A stretch of 64,000 nucleotides of DNA from Hetaerina americana (GCA_022747635.1 JAKTNV010000009.1:26855122-26919121), one strand, 5' to 3'. Shown: positions 35,001 to 46,896, numbered from the stretch's first letter. The notes: a model not told the origin generated them from the letters alone. Translations and numbers: made by a program.

Positions 35001-35655
35001 CAGTCGCCGACACGTTACGAGCTGGGTTCGACACTTGGCAAAGGTGAAAATTGTCCTCGCCTTCAATAGTAAACGCGGGAACGGCATTACTGTTGAAATC
35101 GACCTCCGGGTGACCAATCGATTACATCTATCGCTAAATAGCTCCGTTGATCTGAGATTCACCCTTTCTTTAAGTTTCCTGTGTAGAAAATAGCAATAGA
35201 AATGATAGTAATGCACAGTTTACAGTGAATATGTAGGGAGTACTGTCCTGGGTAAATTTAGGGTAGGTGTTCAGGAAATACATTACTTCAGTCATAACTA
35301 AAAGTTCTTCAATGTGAAGAAGGAAGGAATTGAAAACATCTTGTGAAGTGAAAACAGCATTACAATGTTTCAGTATTTCTAGAGCTCTTCTAATCGGAGA
35401 CTTTTCCGAGTGTAAGCAATTTCTATCGTTTAGCCTAGGTCACCAAGCTCCTAACACCTTGACCCATTTGCGTGTATAATTGAATCGATTGATATTAAAA
35501 TGGTCTCGTGTGTATTAAACCCAGCTCTTTTTAGCGAGCCCAATATTTTATATCTCTTACCTGGTGTTGAATCACCCCCTGACTCAAAACTTAGCGTTTG
35601 TTTACAGGGTAGAATATAGACGTCAAAAATATTTTATTTATATTTCTGAGCGCAG
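35001..35655. other. Non-coding stretch
   Basis: No recognised feature. Confidence 0.5.
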
Positions 35656-35666
35656 TTGCATGTTAT

Positions 35667-35780
35667 ATGGTTTTATAAACCATGCATGCGGCGATTCGAA
35701 ACATGTGGGTGCATACAGATACCATGCACATACATCGATACATACATAAATACACTTGCATACATATGCATATTGAAGTT
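35667..35780. repeat. Small hairpin and interrupted ATAC/CATA-type microsatellite
   Basis: A perfect hairpin, ATGGTTT TAT AAACCAT (35667-35683), precedes an imperfect CATA/ATAC-rich simple repeat at about 35700-35775. The open frames across it owe their His/Tyr/Thr/Ile content to the repeat. Confidence 0.65.
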
Positions 35781-35929
35781 CCCTCTCGCGCGGGCCACCC
35801 TTCGTGGCCCTCGCCCTCCTCCTTTTCCCTCTCTGCCAGCAGCAGCTCTTTCAAAAGTGAGGTCTCGCCGCTTTAATTACATGGCCGGCCGCAAGGAGGC
35901 GTCGCGATCATCTGTCAGCCCTTTTGAGA

Positions 35930-36045
35930 AACAGCTGAACATTAAGGATTTTTTTTTCCTTGGGAAAACACTCCTCCGCAAGATCTTGGGACTCTCAGGA
36001 AACCATAACCTCGGACAAGGTAATCCTCATCAGTTGAAACGGCCA
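35930..36045 (+). mobile_element. Possible decayed fragment of the 8.2-kb SINE body
   Basis: AGGAAACCATAACCTCGGAC then AAGGTAA aligns with GGGAAACCATAACCGGCACA then GGGAAA of the SINE body at about 8320-8345. Preceding words CAGCT...AAGGATTTTT and AAGATCTT fall in the same order as CAGCT...AAGGTGATTTTT and AGGTCTT there. The spacing differs, and the tRNA-like head is absent. Confidence 0.4.
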
Positions 36046-37960
36046 AAACCATGCGGTTCGTTTAAGGATATTGGTGTACACCGTTCCTAAATGGAGGGTT
36101 CCCCATGCTCCGACGTTATTGCCGGCCGTGTACTCACACACACAGGCACACACTCACCCTCTCTGCTCTGTCACACACACACACATGCGCTCGCAAGGCA
36201 TCGTTAATCTGATTCCATTGGTTCGGCGATTCAAAACACAGCGTCCTCCCTCGCGTTTCCCCTTTCACCCTGAACACTTCCCGTTTCCATTCCCCTTCGC
36301 CGTCCCCGGTACTCCCATGGCTGGCTGGTCTCATCGGGGCAAACGAGAATTCCGCTGCCTCTATCTTTATTCAATCTTTGAAATGGTTTCGGGTGATTTT
36401 TTCCCCCGCAACGACATTAACTTTTCACCTCGATCGTGAAATTGCGACGAGCGTTTTATGAAAGTGAGGTAAAAAGTGAAATAGTACATAAAATTCGCTT
36501 CGATCGATTGATTATTTCGTAGCCAATAGGGGAGTGAGCAAACAGCAAATATCGAGCGGAAATTTGTCTCTGAGGGAATAAAATGGTAAAGGGATCTTCC
36601 AGCTAACTATAAGTCATTTCCATACGAATTGATCGAAGATCGATAAATAATAGCAAGAGATGTATTAATTAGGCAAGGAAATTTGGATTATTCCGTTTCA
36701 AGTTGGGAAATTTGAGTACATCTTGCAATGAATGCTTGTTAAGAAATGCGTCTTTGTATTTGTGGTCCCACGGGTGAGGCATTCTTACTTCTGCACTAGT
36801 TTTCAAGGAGTGGAACTTTAAGAACTTTCATATGGTACTGACGTGTATGTATATATTCATTTTGGTCTGGGCGGCGTGCTTTTTTTGGACTTGGAAATAC
36901 AGCTGCAGCCTTCTCTTTAGTCATCATTAATCAATCATTTAAATTCACATAGACGTTACTTCGTAGTCAACAGTATGTAACGTTTAATGCGCATCGATTT
37001 AAAAATTAAGATAAAAAGTATTGAATTGAGTTTGAAACAAATTATTATTTTTAAATGCTCAGAATGACCCCAAATGCAAGTACAGCATTTTGTTTCATTA
37101 ATTTGGAAAGGGCCATTATGTCAACAGGAAGCCTCCGGAAAGTAGATGAATCTCGGGGGGGGGGGAGGGGGGGGGCTTTTCTGTCGGTAAATAATCAAAT
37201 AAAATTTATGCTCCCTGTATCGAGATACACTAAAACTTCAGTTACTGTTTTTTAATTTGAATAGGATCAATCATCATTTGCCATCGGTCCTATTATGGAT
37301 TGAAACCGACATTACGCTTGGTTTTCCCGCCTAATAACCTCTTCTTTTCTTCAAGAAGCATTTGTTTATGTCATAAAAAGCGTATGATCCTGAAACAAAA
37401 TGTCGCTGGAAGCGGAAAATTGAAACAATCATTATTTTTGCGCCTTGGCTGTGTATATCTTGACGAAAATTTCTAACAGGGTTGGCGAGAACGGTTATAT
37501 TTTGACAACATGCTCGAGGAAGCCCTATGTATGTCATTATTAAGTGTAATCCTCTGTGTGTTAATGATAGATGTTCTAAGATACAAACTAGCCTTGGTAA
37601 TTCCATGTAATTCATGAATATGAAATTAGAGATGAATTTAATTATTTCCGAATGGTCTTGTTAGCGTGTGGTAGACAAAATGTATTTTCATTACTTACAG
37701 AACCTTTTCCAAAATTTCATACCAAAATTTATTTCCACTCCCAAATTTTCATAATGTCGATTGTCCAAAGTGCACGATCTTTGAGGGAGACTCGGGATTG
37801 CAGTGGAAAAGGGTCGCAGACAAATATGGGAGGATGCGTGGGCGTATGCGGGGGTTGGTTATTATGAGGAGGGGTGAGTTTGTCTTGGGTAATGGTCGGG
37901 AGAGGAGAGAAAACCTGGCTGGACTAGAGATTGGAATGACTGGAGTCATGCAATAAACTT
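36046..37960. other. Non-coding stretch with CA repeats and G runs
   Basis: CA repeats occur at about 36136-36185. Two G runs, 37155-37165 and 37167-37175, are separated by one A. The remainder is AT-rich without recognised features. Confidence 0.5.
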
Positions 37961-37977
37961 GTTAAGAGTTGTCCCAA

Positions 37978-38320
37978 GAGGGGGAGGGTGGGAGAGGGGA
38001 GGCGTGGGGGTGGGAAGGGGTGGAGGCGAGGGGAATAGGTTGCCCGGGGGAAGCATAATCATACGAAGGCCGTGGTGGGGAATTGGCCGAGCTAGTCTTC
38101 CCGTAGCCCGTCTTCCCCCTCCAACCGCCGATATTCTCCCCCTTCGCCCGCCCCATAAGGAAATTACAGTAGGAGCAAACAGATTTTAATGGTCTCTCTG
38201 CTCAGAGAGAAATGCGGGGGGGGAGGCGGGAGGACATTGGGAGCGGGTGTGGGGGTAGGTTTTAAACGGGGTTGGGCGGGGTTCAGCAAGGGTTTGGATG
38301 AGGATATACCCGGGTGGGGC
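37978..38320. repeat. Clustered G-rich tracts with G-quadruplex potential
   Basis: Two blocks of closely spaced G runs on the plus strand (about 37978-38038 and 38216-38319) flank a pyrimidine-rich block (about 38095-38152). In each G-rich block at least four runs of three or more G occur within a few tens of bases, the usual quadruplex pattern. Confidence 0.75.
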
Positions 38321-39130
38321 ATAGCGTTTAACGTGAGGTGGGAGAGGGCGAGGAGAACTCGGTGACGTAATCGCTTGATGATTGTGGTAAGGTGTAGGAG
38401 ACAGCGTCGAGCACACATGTGAGGATTCGGGTCCGCTTTGCCTTACTATGACCTCTCGTTTGCCCTGGGAATTCATCAGCGGAGGACGTGGCTGTAGACT
38501 AACCATGCTCTGCTTTCAGTGCCCAGCATGCGCCCGTATTTGCCGATTAGAAAGCATTTAATATGTATATTCTGTACACCATTGCATTAAAAATTGTGTA
38601 CAACTCATTAAAATTGAGAGTGAAGTGTGTGTATGTGCATATATATATACATATATATGTTTTAATTCAACTGTTATCGAAACAAATACAAAAAGAAAGG
38701 ACGCTCACGAATATTTGACGTTTCGATGGGCATGTCAACTTTTTCATATAAAGATGTATTTGCAATTTGAGATAAGGTAGAAAAACAGTCGCAGCCTTGA
38801 ATGCTAGACGAACCCGAAACTTGGGACTCAATAAAAAATTATGCTTTCTTTTCCGCTATTTCACCTTTATTAGGTAGTCGCGTTTGCGATATTTTTACAC
38901 GACGAGGCAGGAAAAGATCGTTATGTGCACCATATTATTCAGAGACCGAATCTTTTAAGTACCGAACGGAATTTGCATAGCCATTAACTGCGCGTGATGT
39001 GTGTCTCAACGGGGTGCACAAACACACAGACACACATCTCCAGAGGAATTTCATTAAGGGGACTTCCGCGGGCATCCCGACGTATTTATGGAACAAAACC
39101 TTTTGTTCCTCCCTTGAGCAATTCAATTAA
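38321..39130. other. Non-coding stretch
   Basis: A short TA/CA-rich simple repeat lies at about 38625-38660. No gene recognised. Confidence 0.5.
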
Positions 39131-39139
39131 ATGTTCCCA

Positions 39140-39680
39140 CTTGAGGAGGGTGGAGGGGAGTGGTGGATTCCGGTCAGGCAGGGGGAGGGAAGTAGAGTCA
39201 GAGAGGGTATTAAAAAAAGGCAAGTCACCAAACAAAGCGAAGATTTTTTGGAACAATAACTCAACTTATTATTTCCCCGCGAAACAATCCGAAGAATTTG
39301 CGCATGCGAAAAGCCCTGGCTAGCAGGGTTAATTTCTTCATTTCCCGTCGACTCGGCGAGAGCGGTAAAAACCACATTGCCACCATCAGCCAGCCACTCC
39401 CTCCCCCCTTCCCTCATGGAGGGAGATCAAAGTCGGTGTCCTTACCGATCCCCTCCCATTCCTCCTCCCCTCCCCGCCCCGCCAAGTCCGCGAAACGTCT
39501 CATCGACTCCGCCTCTCGGAAACAAAGGAAGATATCATCTTGTAATTGCCATTCCACGGCCGGACATAGGGTCTTAAACATTTCATCTCCTCTCCGACGA
39601 AGACCCCACACTCCCCATCTCCTCCTACCCATCCTCCTCTCCCTCGTACCCACCCGACCCGGCGATGTTTTAAACTAGCA
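39140..39680. repeat. Purine-rich then pyrimidine-rich tract, weaker example
   Basis: G/A-rich at about 39140-39220 and C/T-rich at about 39390-39480 and 39590-39660, with ordinary sequence between. The open frames here are skew-driven. Confidence 0.55.
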
Positions 39681-40790
39681 GCACCTTTTCTCATCGAACT
39701 CATCAGTCAGTTACGTGCCAAGAATGTCCTTCGTTTCCTTTCCCTCATCCATCCCCCCCACCCGAGTTTTTCCCAGCATCGGCACAGAATCCAACTCCAA
39801 ACTCCCCTTGTCTGCTCCCAAAAATCACTCATTTTTTTCCCCCGCTCGCTTTTGGACCGCCGAGGAATCCGTGAAAAGATTATAAGGGAGAGCGCTTCCA
39901 TGCGTCGGTGTCCTTACTGAAAGACGGCGGTAAAAGACTTGAAGCACTCGCGCTGCATATCAGACGAGGGATTTTTTGGACCACAGGAATAACTTCGAAA
40001 TCAGTTGATTAGCGCCGTTGAGTTCCTTTTCGTTGCGGGCCATAGGAAGCCGCGACGGTAGTTATTTCCCGCCGTAGAGATTGGACGCCAGGGAGAGTGA
40101 GGTGGACAGTTGTTCTTAAGGGCGGGAGGTTGACAGGCAATGTCCTAATCTCTCAGATTCCTTCGCCAAATCGGAAGTTCCCCCGGGAGGGAAAGGGGCA
40201 AAGTATTCCCATTCATTTTTATTTGGGCCGTGCTTCTTTTTGCCGAGTCGCGCGGCTTCTTTTGATGACGAATTTTCATAACCGGGGAGGTTTTATCGAA
40301 CAGATCCGCGGAGACAAGGCATGTCGTAAACATTGGGGAACGACCACTGGGGGGGGGGGAGTAGAGAGTGAAAAGGTCGTATCCTTCCTATCGTTTTTAC
40401 AAGTCTTTCGGGTGCGGTACGTATATTTTATCGTCCACGTATGAAATCGATTCGCTCCTTTCTCGTTCTCCGCTTGCTTCTTTTCGGAAATCCAATCGAG
40501 CGTGGAGAAACATAAATTTTTAGACCTTCCCATAGGGTTTTTTTGCGACACAGAGCAGGAATGCGTTATCCATGCGCAAAGGATACTATCATTCTCTTCC
40601 CCAAAAGTTTTGAGTCCGGAGCGCATCAATATCAATCAATATTTGGCCGCCAATCGTTTTCTTATTGGTATTATTTCTTTTCTTTGTGTTCAATCAACGA
40701 GATTTAAAAATAATCCGGGGGGTCAAGTGTTTGGTTAGCAAAATGTCAATCATGCGAAAATTCAGTGACAAAATATTATACTACATTACG
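39681..40790. other. Non-coding stretch
   Basis: A G run lies at about 40349-40359. Frames at 40097-40444 and 40276-40635 show no recognised domain. Confidence 0.5.
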
Positions 40791-40795
40791 AAGGG

Positions 40796-40881
40796 CAATT
40801 ATTTTCCGATAAGAAATAATTGAATATTCAGTGATTGGAAATCTGAATATTCAAACGGTTCCGGTTGGTAGAACCGGACCG
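40796..40881. repeat. Three consecutive hairpins
   Basis: Hairpin 1: CAATTATTT at 40796-40804 with AAATAATTG at 40814-40822. Hairpin 2: TTGAATATTCAG at 40820-40831 with its exact complement at 40843-40854, 11-nt loop. Hairpin 3: CGGTTCCGGTT at 40856-40866 with AACCGGACCG at 40872-40881, one bulged base, 5-nt loop. Hairpins 1 and 2 share three bases, so a single molecule would form the first either whole or slightly frayed. Three such structures in 86 bp are unusual for random DNA. Confidence 0.85.
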
Positions 40882-40999
40882 AAAAGTGTCCTTTTATTTT
40901 GATCACCAATTCAACTTCGCCCAATTTGGCGGTATTTCAGTGGAATTCGTGCTTTTATAATTATTGTTTCATGCACGTGTATATCAATGTCGTCATTAG

Positions 41000-41272
41000 A
41001 TGATCTCCCGGTCCTCAAATAGAGCTGCTATGCGGACAGAAGCGCTCAAAGGCTCAATTACTCAGTCTCAATTCGAATTATTAATTGATACAAGAGAAAC
41101 CTATCGGACGACTTTTGGACTGGTCATTTTAAATGCTTCAGGAGAAGGCGTAGCACGTAAGAAACGGGAAGAACATGGCCCCAAATTAGGGGTTAAAGTT
41201 GTGACGGAAAAGGGCAAAGAATTTACCTTTAGTCAAAGCTTGCGTTTAAAGGCTGGTCTGTGGTTTCGTTGA
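41000..41272 (+). other. Unassigned open frame with protein-like composition
   Basis: A 90-codon frame starting at ATG 41000 has balanced amino-acid use (for example ITQSQFELLIDTRETYRTTF and HGPKLGVKVVTEKGKEFTF) rather than low-complexity skew. A splice-donor-like GTAAGA occurs inside it near 41157. I recognise no domain. A frame of this length is expected by chance several times in the window, so it is a candidate exon or small ORF only. Confidence 0.2.
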
Positions 41273-41302
41273 GACGATGGTCGTGCCGATGGCAGTTGCT
41301 GC

Positions 41303-41328
41303 AGAGAGAGAGACAGACAGAGAGAGAG
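41303..41328. repeat. Short GA/CAGA microsatellite
   Basis: An imperfect (AG)n run is interrupted by ACAGACAG. Its simple-repeat nature is directly visible. Confidence 0.9.
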
Positions 41329-42780
41329 GTTGAGTCGTGAATGGAGTTTTATGAGTCTTAAAAAAAGAGTAACCGAGGAAACTGTGGGAAGGATAACTTT
41401 CCCGGTCGAGGAAAGGGTGGGTGATAGACCGGCCCAGGGGCTATCTGTCAATCCCGGGTTTGAGAATCGCTGTTTTCTTCCAGCCTCGTCCTCATCCCTC
41501 TCCACCCCACCCATCCGTGGGTGGTGTGTCGGCGGGAGGGGGCGAACTCCCCCCCTCACTTCTCATTCCGCGGGAATACATTCTCGTCATCGTGACTGAG
41601 TGTCGCGGCAATATCTCGGACCAATCACTGGAGTTGATGCTGAGGTGAGGTTCGTCCACGTGTCCGCCGCATCAAAGAACACCCCTTCGTCGGGAAGGAT
41701 TTGAAATATGGCTGCGATCCCTGTAATTCCTCAGTGCGGATATTTTTCCAACACGGATCTTCTCCCCGTTCTTTTTTCCCCTTTCTTGTGTCTTTTTTTT
41801 GTCGATGATTCCCATGGGAAGGTTTATGACGGGGGAATATGTAATATTGGATCAAGGCGATGCAGGCTTTCGTCGCGAGGCAATATATTTTGGGATTGAT
41901 CAGACATTTTTCGCTGCTTCTTTCATTTCTGTTATAGTCGACAGTTTGGAAGATCAGTCTCGTATTAGCAGCAGGCTTCACCAGTCACAGGTGTATTCAT
42001 CCCTGCACGAGACTTGAGGCAGCCTTTTGAGTCTGGTTTATGAAATTGAAAGTGGGGATTCGGTCAGAATTCCCTGATCAGCGCCATCAGTGCCTCATTC
42101 AGAAGGTAGCGCACTCTCTACGTCATGCCTGGTGGATACTTATTTTTCTTCCAAGAGATGATTAGTGGTAAACTTGAAGCTAATATTAAATTTTTGTGCA
42201 GAGAAGCGAAAAGGATCTAGATAAACCACGGCTGATCTGGGTAGATAATCTCCAATGGCAAGGAATCACGAAATTTTGACTCAATTGCGAATTCTTGTTC
42301 AAGATATTTCCCTTATAGTTCTAGGATAATTTAGTACGAAGAAAATGGATCGGATGAGATAGTGTATCAGGAAACGGCTGTCGTGGCAGATAAAAATGTG
42401 AAAATGCGAAGAGTTTTGCCGATTGGATAAATAAGCGAATGGAACTTGTGCGTGATCAATGCCAGGATTGAGGAATACTAATGGTGGTTTATATTCTGGT
42501 TTGCCATGCAAAGCCACCACATTTCCGAGACAAATTTTGCGGGGACACGAACACCTTGAATCTATAGGTGCATACGATCTTTCAAGTCGCCGCCGGGACT
42601 TGAGACGGCGGGTGACAGGGAATAAGCCTTAGGAGTATTGTTCAGGAGGTAGTGATATAACCACGTGAACAAGTGTCTGTCCATTTGGGTGCAACGGGGC
42701 ACCTCAGAGGATTAGCGCGTGTAATGGGTAGAGACAAAGGGGATGATGAACGAGATATGGGTCAGCTGAGTCCATTGAGC
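41329..42780. other. Non-coding stretch
   Basis: Frames at 41233-41559 and 41625-41981 on the minus strand were read and not recognised. No mobile element seen. Confidence 0.5.
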
Positions 42781-42784
42781 TGAA

Positions 42785-43600
42785 GCGGAAGAACAGAGAG
42801 AGGGGGGTAGAGAGTGACGGGAGTCTGATGGAGTTGTCATCGGCAACCAGTTCGGCCCATCGCCGCGTAAGAGAGAGAGAGAGACAGCGATGCCTCCCCA
42901 CATTTAGCATCCGCCCTCCGAAGTCTTGAGATGTGCGCATTCCTCGATGGGTGAGTGGAAGGCGCTTCGGGAAGCCTACCCTCCCCCGTGAAGCGAAAGA
43001 GAGAGGGTGTAGGGAGGGTGGGGACTGTTGGGGGGAGGAAGAAGACCTGATCTTCGGAGGGCAGGCACCTCCACCCCTTTCCTCCTCCCTCACCCCCTCA
43101 GCATCCACCAGGGGAAGCTGACCACGCCTTCTTCCGCTCCCCTGACCGTTTTCCTCCGCTTGCTGCTTCTTCTTCTTCTCCTTCTATTTTGGTACGGGGC
43201 GCGCGGCGTTGCAGTCGGCAGAGTCGCCCGAGATAGGAGAAATGCTCTTCCGTGAGGGGAATATAGAATTGAGGGTGTCTGCCAACAGCCTCACTCTTCC
43301 CCCAGCCCCCGTAACGTCCCTCCCTCCGCCCCCAACCCCTTGGAACTCACCACCTCCAGTAAGGGAGGAATAAAAAAGGAAAGAAGCCTCCCCCACCCCT
43401 AATGTTCCCTTCTTCTATCCTCCTGGAGATTTTAAATTTGAAATTTTTCGGAGATGGTCCAAGTATATTTTTTTCCTTCCCTTCACCCGTCTCATTCATC
43501 CCTGTCCTCTCCGTGAGCCCTTTTCTTCCTTGCCTCACTCCGTTCTCTCTCACGTTCCCGTCCTCCTTCCAGCTCTCCTCCTTCGAGAAGAAAGAAAAAG
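42785..43600. repeat. R-to-Y switch tract with GA and CTT repeats
   Basis: Purine-rich at about 42785-42830 and 42980-43055, with a (GA)n run at 42870-42884. It then becomes pyrimidine-rich at about 43066-43190, ending in CTT repeats, and again at about 43290-43600. Overlapping open frames are artefacts. Confidence 0.65.
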
Positions 43601-44728
43601 TCTTGTCTCATTAATTCCGTCGCCCATAAAAATTTCTTAAATTTTTACATCCTTTTTCTTTCGTGATTCTTACGGGCGAATCCGTGACCGTGGTAAGGTC
43701 CTGGTTGTTACGATACCAAGATGTTTGGTCACAGAAATAAAAAAAGTTTGAGGTGAATATATTTAGATAGACCTGTGATTCTTTCATAATAATGACTGTG
43801 AGCCCTGAAGGGGAGGAACGTGATTTCCGAGGCAAGTGTGCGCTTTTGAAATGTAGGTAAATGCTAAATTCTGGGAATGACTCAGTACGCGGTGAGAAGT
43901 ATTAGCTCTGTTAGCGATAAATAGTTGTCAGTAGTTTGTTAATGAAAAATATTTTCGCTACATTGTGTCGCGTTTTCAAAACAACACTCGGCCAAAGTGT
44001 GAATTTGGGCGAAGCTAAAAATATTTGCAATTCTGGTAAGCCGTGACTTTGGCAACTATAACTGTGAAATTACTTGATTAAGAAGACACCACCAGAGACT
44101 CCCCCACATTTCAACCATGCCCATATGATCGAATATTTATCTATAACCAAATCTTAGATCGATTAAGCCCTTCGATGGCCTGTGAATGTACTCTTACATT
44201 TGATAACGGGTTTAAACAGCACTGTGTACTGAGCTCTAAGACCTAATAATAAACCTGCAATCGTTTAGGCCACGGCCACTTTGGTACTGGTCTCTAGTCT
44301 GGTTTTTTGGCTGGCTAAATACCCTGATGGGACTCATTTCCCGATTTTTCAGGTGCCGTTATCCTTGGGCGGGCGGCAAGTAGCTTGTGATAAATATTAA
44401 TAAGAAGTCCTAACGAGGTAAAGGAGAGTCAATGAATTACCAATTCTGAATCGAATGAACTCAGTCGTTTCGTATGCGCCGAAGGAGAGGGGAAGGAAAG
44501 ACGAGGACATCTGTCGTCTCGTTAACCGTATGGCACTCCTTTCCATCTCGAGGTTTCAACCTCATTCCACCAGGGCACGATTTAAACTCTCAAGGAACAG
44601 AGGCGTGAGGAGTTCCGACGTCGTCGTTTGGTATTCCTTTAGAAATGCAAGTGGTCTTCAGCCCTTAATCTCTCTCCACATTTCGTTCACCATAGAAATG
44701 AAACTCATCTAAATTTACTTGGTATGCT
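43601..44728. other. Non-coding stretch
   Basis: A perfect hairpin, TAAAAATTT CTT AAATTTTTA, lies at 43627-43647. No gene recognised. Confidence 0.5.
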
Positions 44729-44776
44729 GCAAGCCACCGCTATGGTGTGTGGCAGGGAGTGATTCGACACCCACCA
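44729..44776 (+). repeat. Dispersed hairpin repeat copy
   Basis: GCAAGCCACCGCTATGGTGT then GTGGCAGGGAGTG and GACACCCACCA share the left arm, core and right end with the copies at 22939 and 47787. CCAC pairs with GTGG to close the core hairpin. Confidence 0.7.
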
Positions 44777-45013
44777 GGTATGAGCGTCAAAATTATTTTT
44801 TCTGATTAGTTAGTTACGTATAAAATCGTAAAAATTTCTAATATTGGAGATTATGTTTTCTGAAGGCGCGTGCACTCTGGTATCTAGGGCGTGAAATATT
44901 TCAATACGTATTCTAGACGAGCAACTAGTATGTAAAAGAATAATGAAATGAAGGTTAGATAAAATAATAACAACAAACCAAGCTATTTAGAGTGAAGCTA
45001 CCATAAATATTAC
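44777..45013. other. Non-coding stretch
   Basis: AT-rich sequence; nothing recognised. Confidence 0.5.
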
Positions 45014-45260
45014 CTTTTTCCACTTGCGCGGTCGTTGTAGCTATTCCTGATCCCTTGTCGATCGGGGGAAAGGACATCTGAAGTCCGTCAGTATCGCTCG
45101 TGTTCCCTCTAATCTTAGTGGCATAATCTCTCCCACCGTATTTCGATGGGGTTAATAATGCCTTTTCAACATCATCGCCAAGGATTTGTGGTAATATTGT
45201 AAAATTTTGGAGGTGATGCCGTTCGTTCAACCAGCCGACATTTGTGGCACTAAACAAGTG
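45014..45260 (-). other. Candidate internal exon, function unknown
   Basis: On the minus strand the frame is open for 82 codons between a 3' splice-like site (TTTTAATTTTCCAAACTAG ending at 45261) and a 5' splice-like site (AAAAAG then GTAATA at 45014/45013). This gives a 247-bp exon entering in phase 0 and leaving in phase 1. The composition is balanced and hydrophilic, for example LGDDVEKALLTPSKYGGRDY and MSFPPIDKGSGIATTTAQ. No domain is recognised, and no partner exon was identified in the window. It could equally be chance or a decayed element. Confidence 0.28.
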
Positions 45261-46890
45261 CTAGTTTGGAAAATTAAAAATCAATATCCATGTATGCGTT
45301 TTTACGTGTGCATTATTTTTAGAGCCAGCATCCCATCTTCTCCGCAGCTGCGCGAAACGCTGCCTCGGCTGACTCTCCTCCAGAAACGTCCGTAATCTCT
45401 CGTCACTCCTATCCCGCCACCACCCCAACCCTTTTCTCCCAATATGGACAGATCATCCTTTTTTATCATTCAGCTCAATGCGTGTGGTCTTTTTTTCCGC
45501 GGCCCCGAGGTCGGAGTAGATTTTTGGTATCAGCGGTGTATGTATGGTGCCTCTCACTCTTTCAAGAGCATTTTAGACCATTCTTTTTGTTCGATAGTGG
45601 CCAGGCTCTGAGAGGCTGCTGAGTGTCTCGGAGGGTTTTGGGTGAGGAGAGGGTGGAGGGAGGAGAGACGAAGGGTCAAGTGGTGTGTTTTTAGAGCTTT
45701 TAAGGGTTAGTGACCTTTAGTCTTTAAGTGTGCTGAAGTAGTTCCTGCGTTCATTGGCTTTCGCTATGGGCGAAACGCATGCGGACATCATCGACGGGGA
45801 ATTTTTTTTTCTGTAAGAAACGTTTTCGACCAAGAACTGGAGGCAAACACCGGATGTTTATACTCGCACTCATTGATTACTATTTGAATAAATCAGTATT
45901 GGTTGGATACCGGACGTCTCACGGACAGAATTATGGCCCCGGCTGAGAGGGACTCGGTAACGGCATTAGTGATTTTTGATTCCATGCAGAAATCTGGAAG
46001 TTGAATTCGTTCTCGTGTTCACTGAAGCTTTCTTTTGATAATATTGGATGCATAATGTTATAGAAGTGAAGGATAAGCTAAAAATACTTCATATTTTCCT
46101 GAATGGACCAGGTTAAAATTTAATAGCCGACTATTGGTGATCAAAATATAACGTACCATCTATTTTTCAGATCTATTTAGAAACATTGCCTTAAACATCT
46201 TTTTGATAATGATTTTTACGTATTTTAATGAAAGCATATGTAACTATCATGACTTTCTGGTGATAATGTATACTGTAAAGAGTCTGCGATAATGATATTG
46301 TGCTATTCATGCTTTGCAAGTCAATAGTGTTTTGTTCTTTAGATCTCATACTGTGCATGTTAAGCGTTGTTTCTTCTTAGGGAAAGAAGGATCGAACACT
46401 GAATTTTAGGCACCGCCACTCCTTCAGTACATTCTTCATTTATTCCTTGATCATCGGCGTAGGATGGATGCTCTCACTAAGCTAAGTTTGCGTCGCACCC
46501 CGGGACATTCCTAAGAAACAAATTTCGATTTGGTTTGAGAGATAACTTATGCCAAGTAGCGTTTACTTTTAACCATTTGTCACCCAGAAGGCTGTTGAAA
46601 AAAAAAGGTTTCGGGGAAGCAAACCAAGAGAACCTCGTATTTCATATTAGAAACACTCACTTCTCGGAGATGGGGACTTGAGAGATCGTATAAAAAAAGA
46701 GTATAGAAGTGAAATTGGTAATTGAGATTAGGGAGGTTGCGTGGAGTAGATGGTTGTGAAAATGATGAGGTGATGATGGAGTGAGACCAGCAGGCATTTA
46801 AACGGAAGATAACTAAGCTCGTTGTTCGGGCCTATGAATGCTCCCATAAGATGGACAGGAGCTCCTTTTTAATAGCCAAGGGAAGCCGGG
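45261..46890. other. Non-coding stretch
   Basis: A purine-rich patch lies at about 45600-45690. No other feature recognised. Confidence 0.5.
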
Positions 46891-46896
46891 CACATA

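Noticed and set aside
35656..36090. 144-codon plus-strand frame
   Set aside because: It runs through a CATA-type simple repeat, a CT-rich patch and a possible SINE fragment. No continuous domain is plausible.
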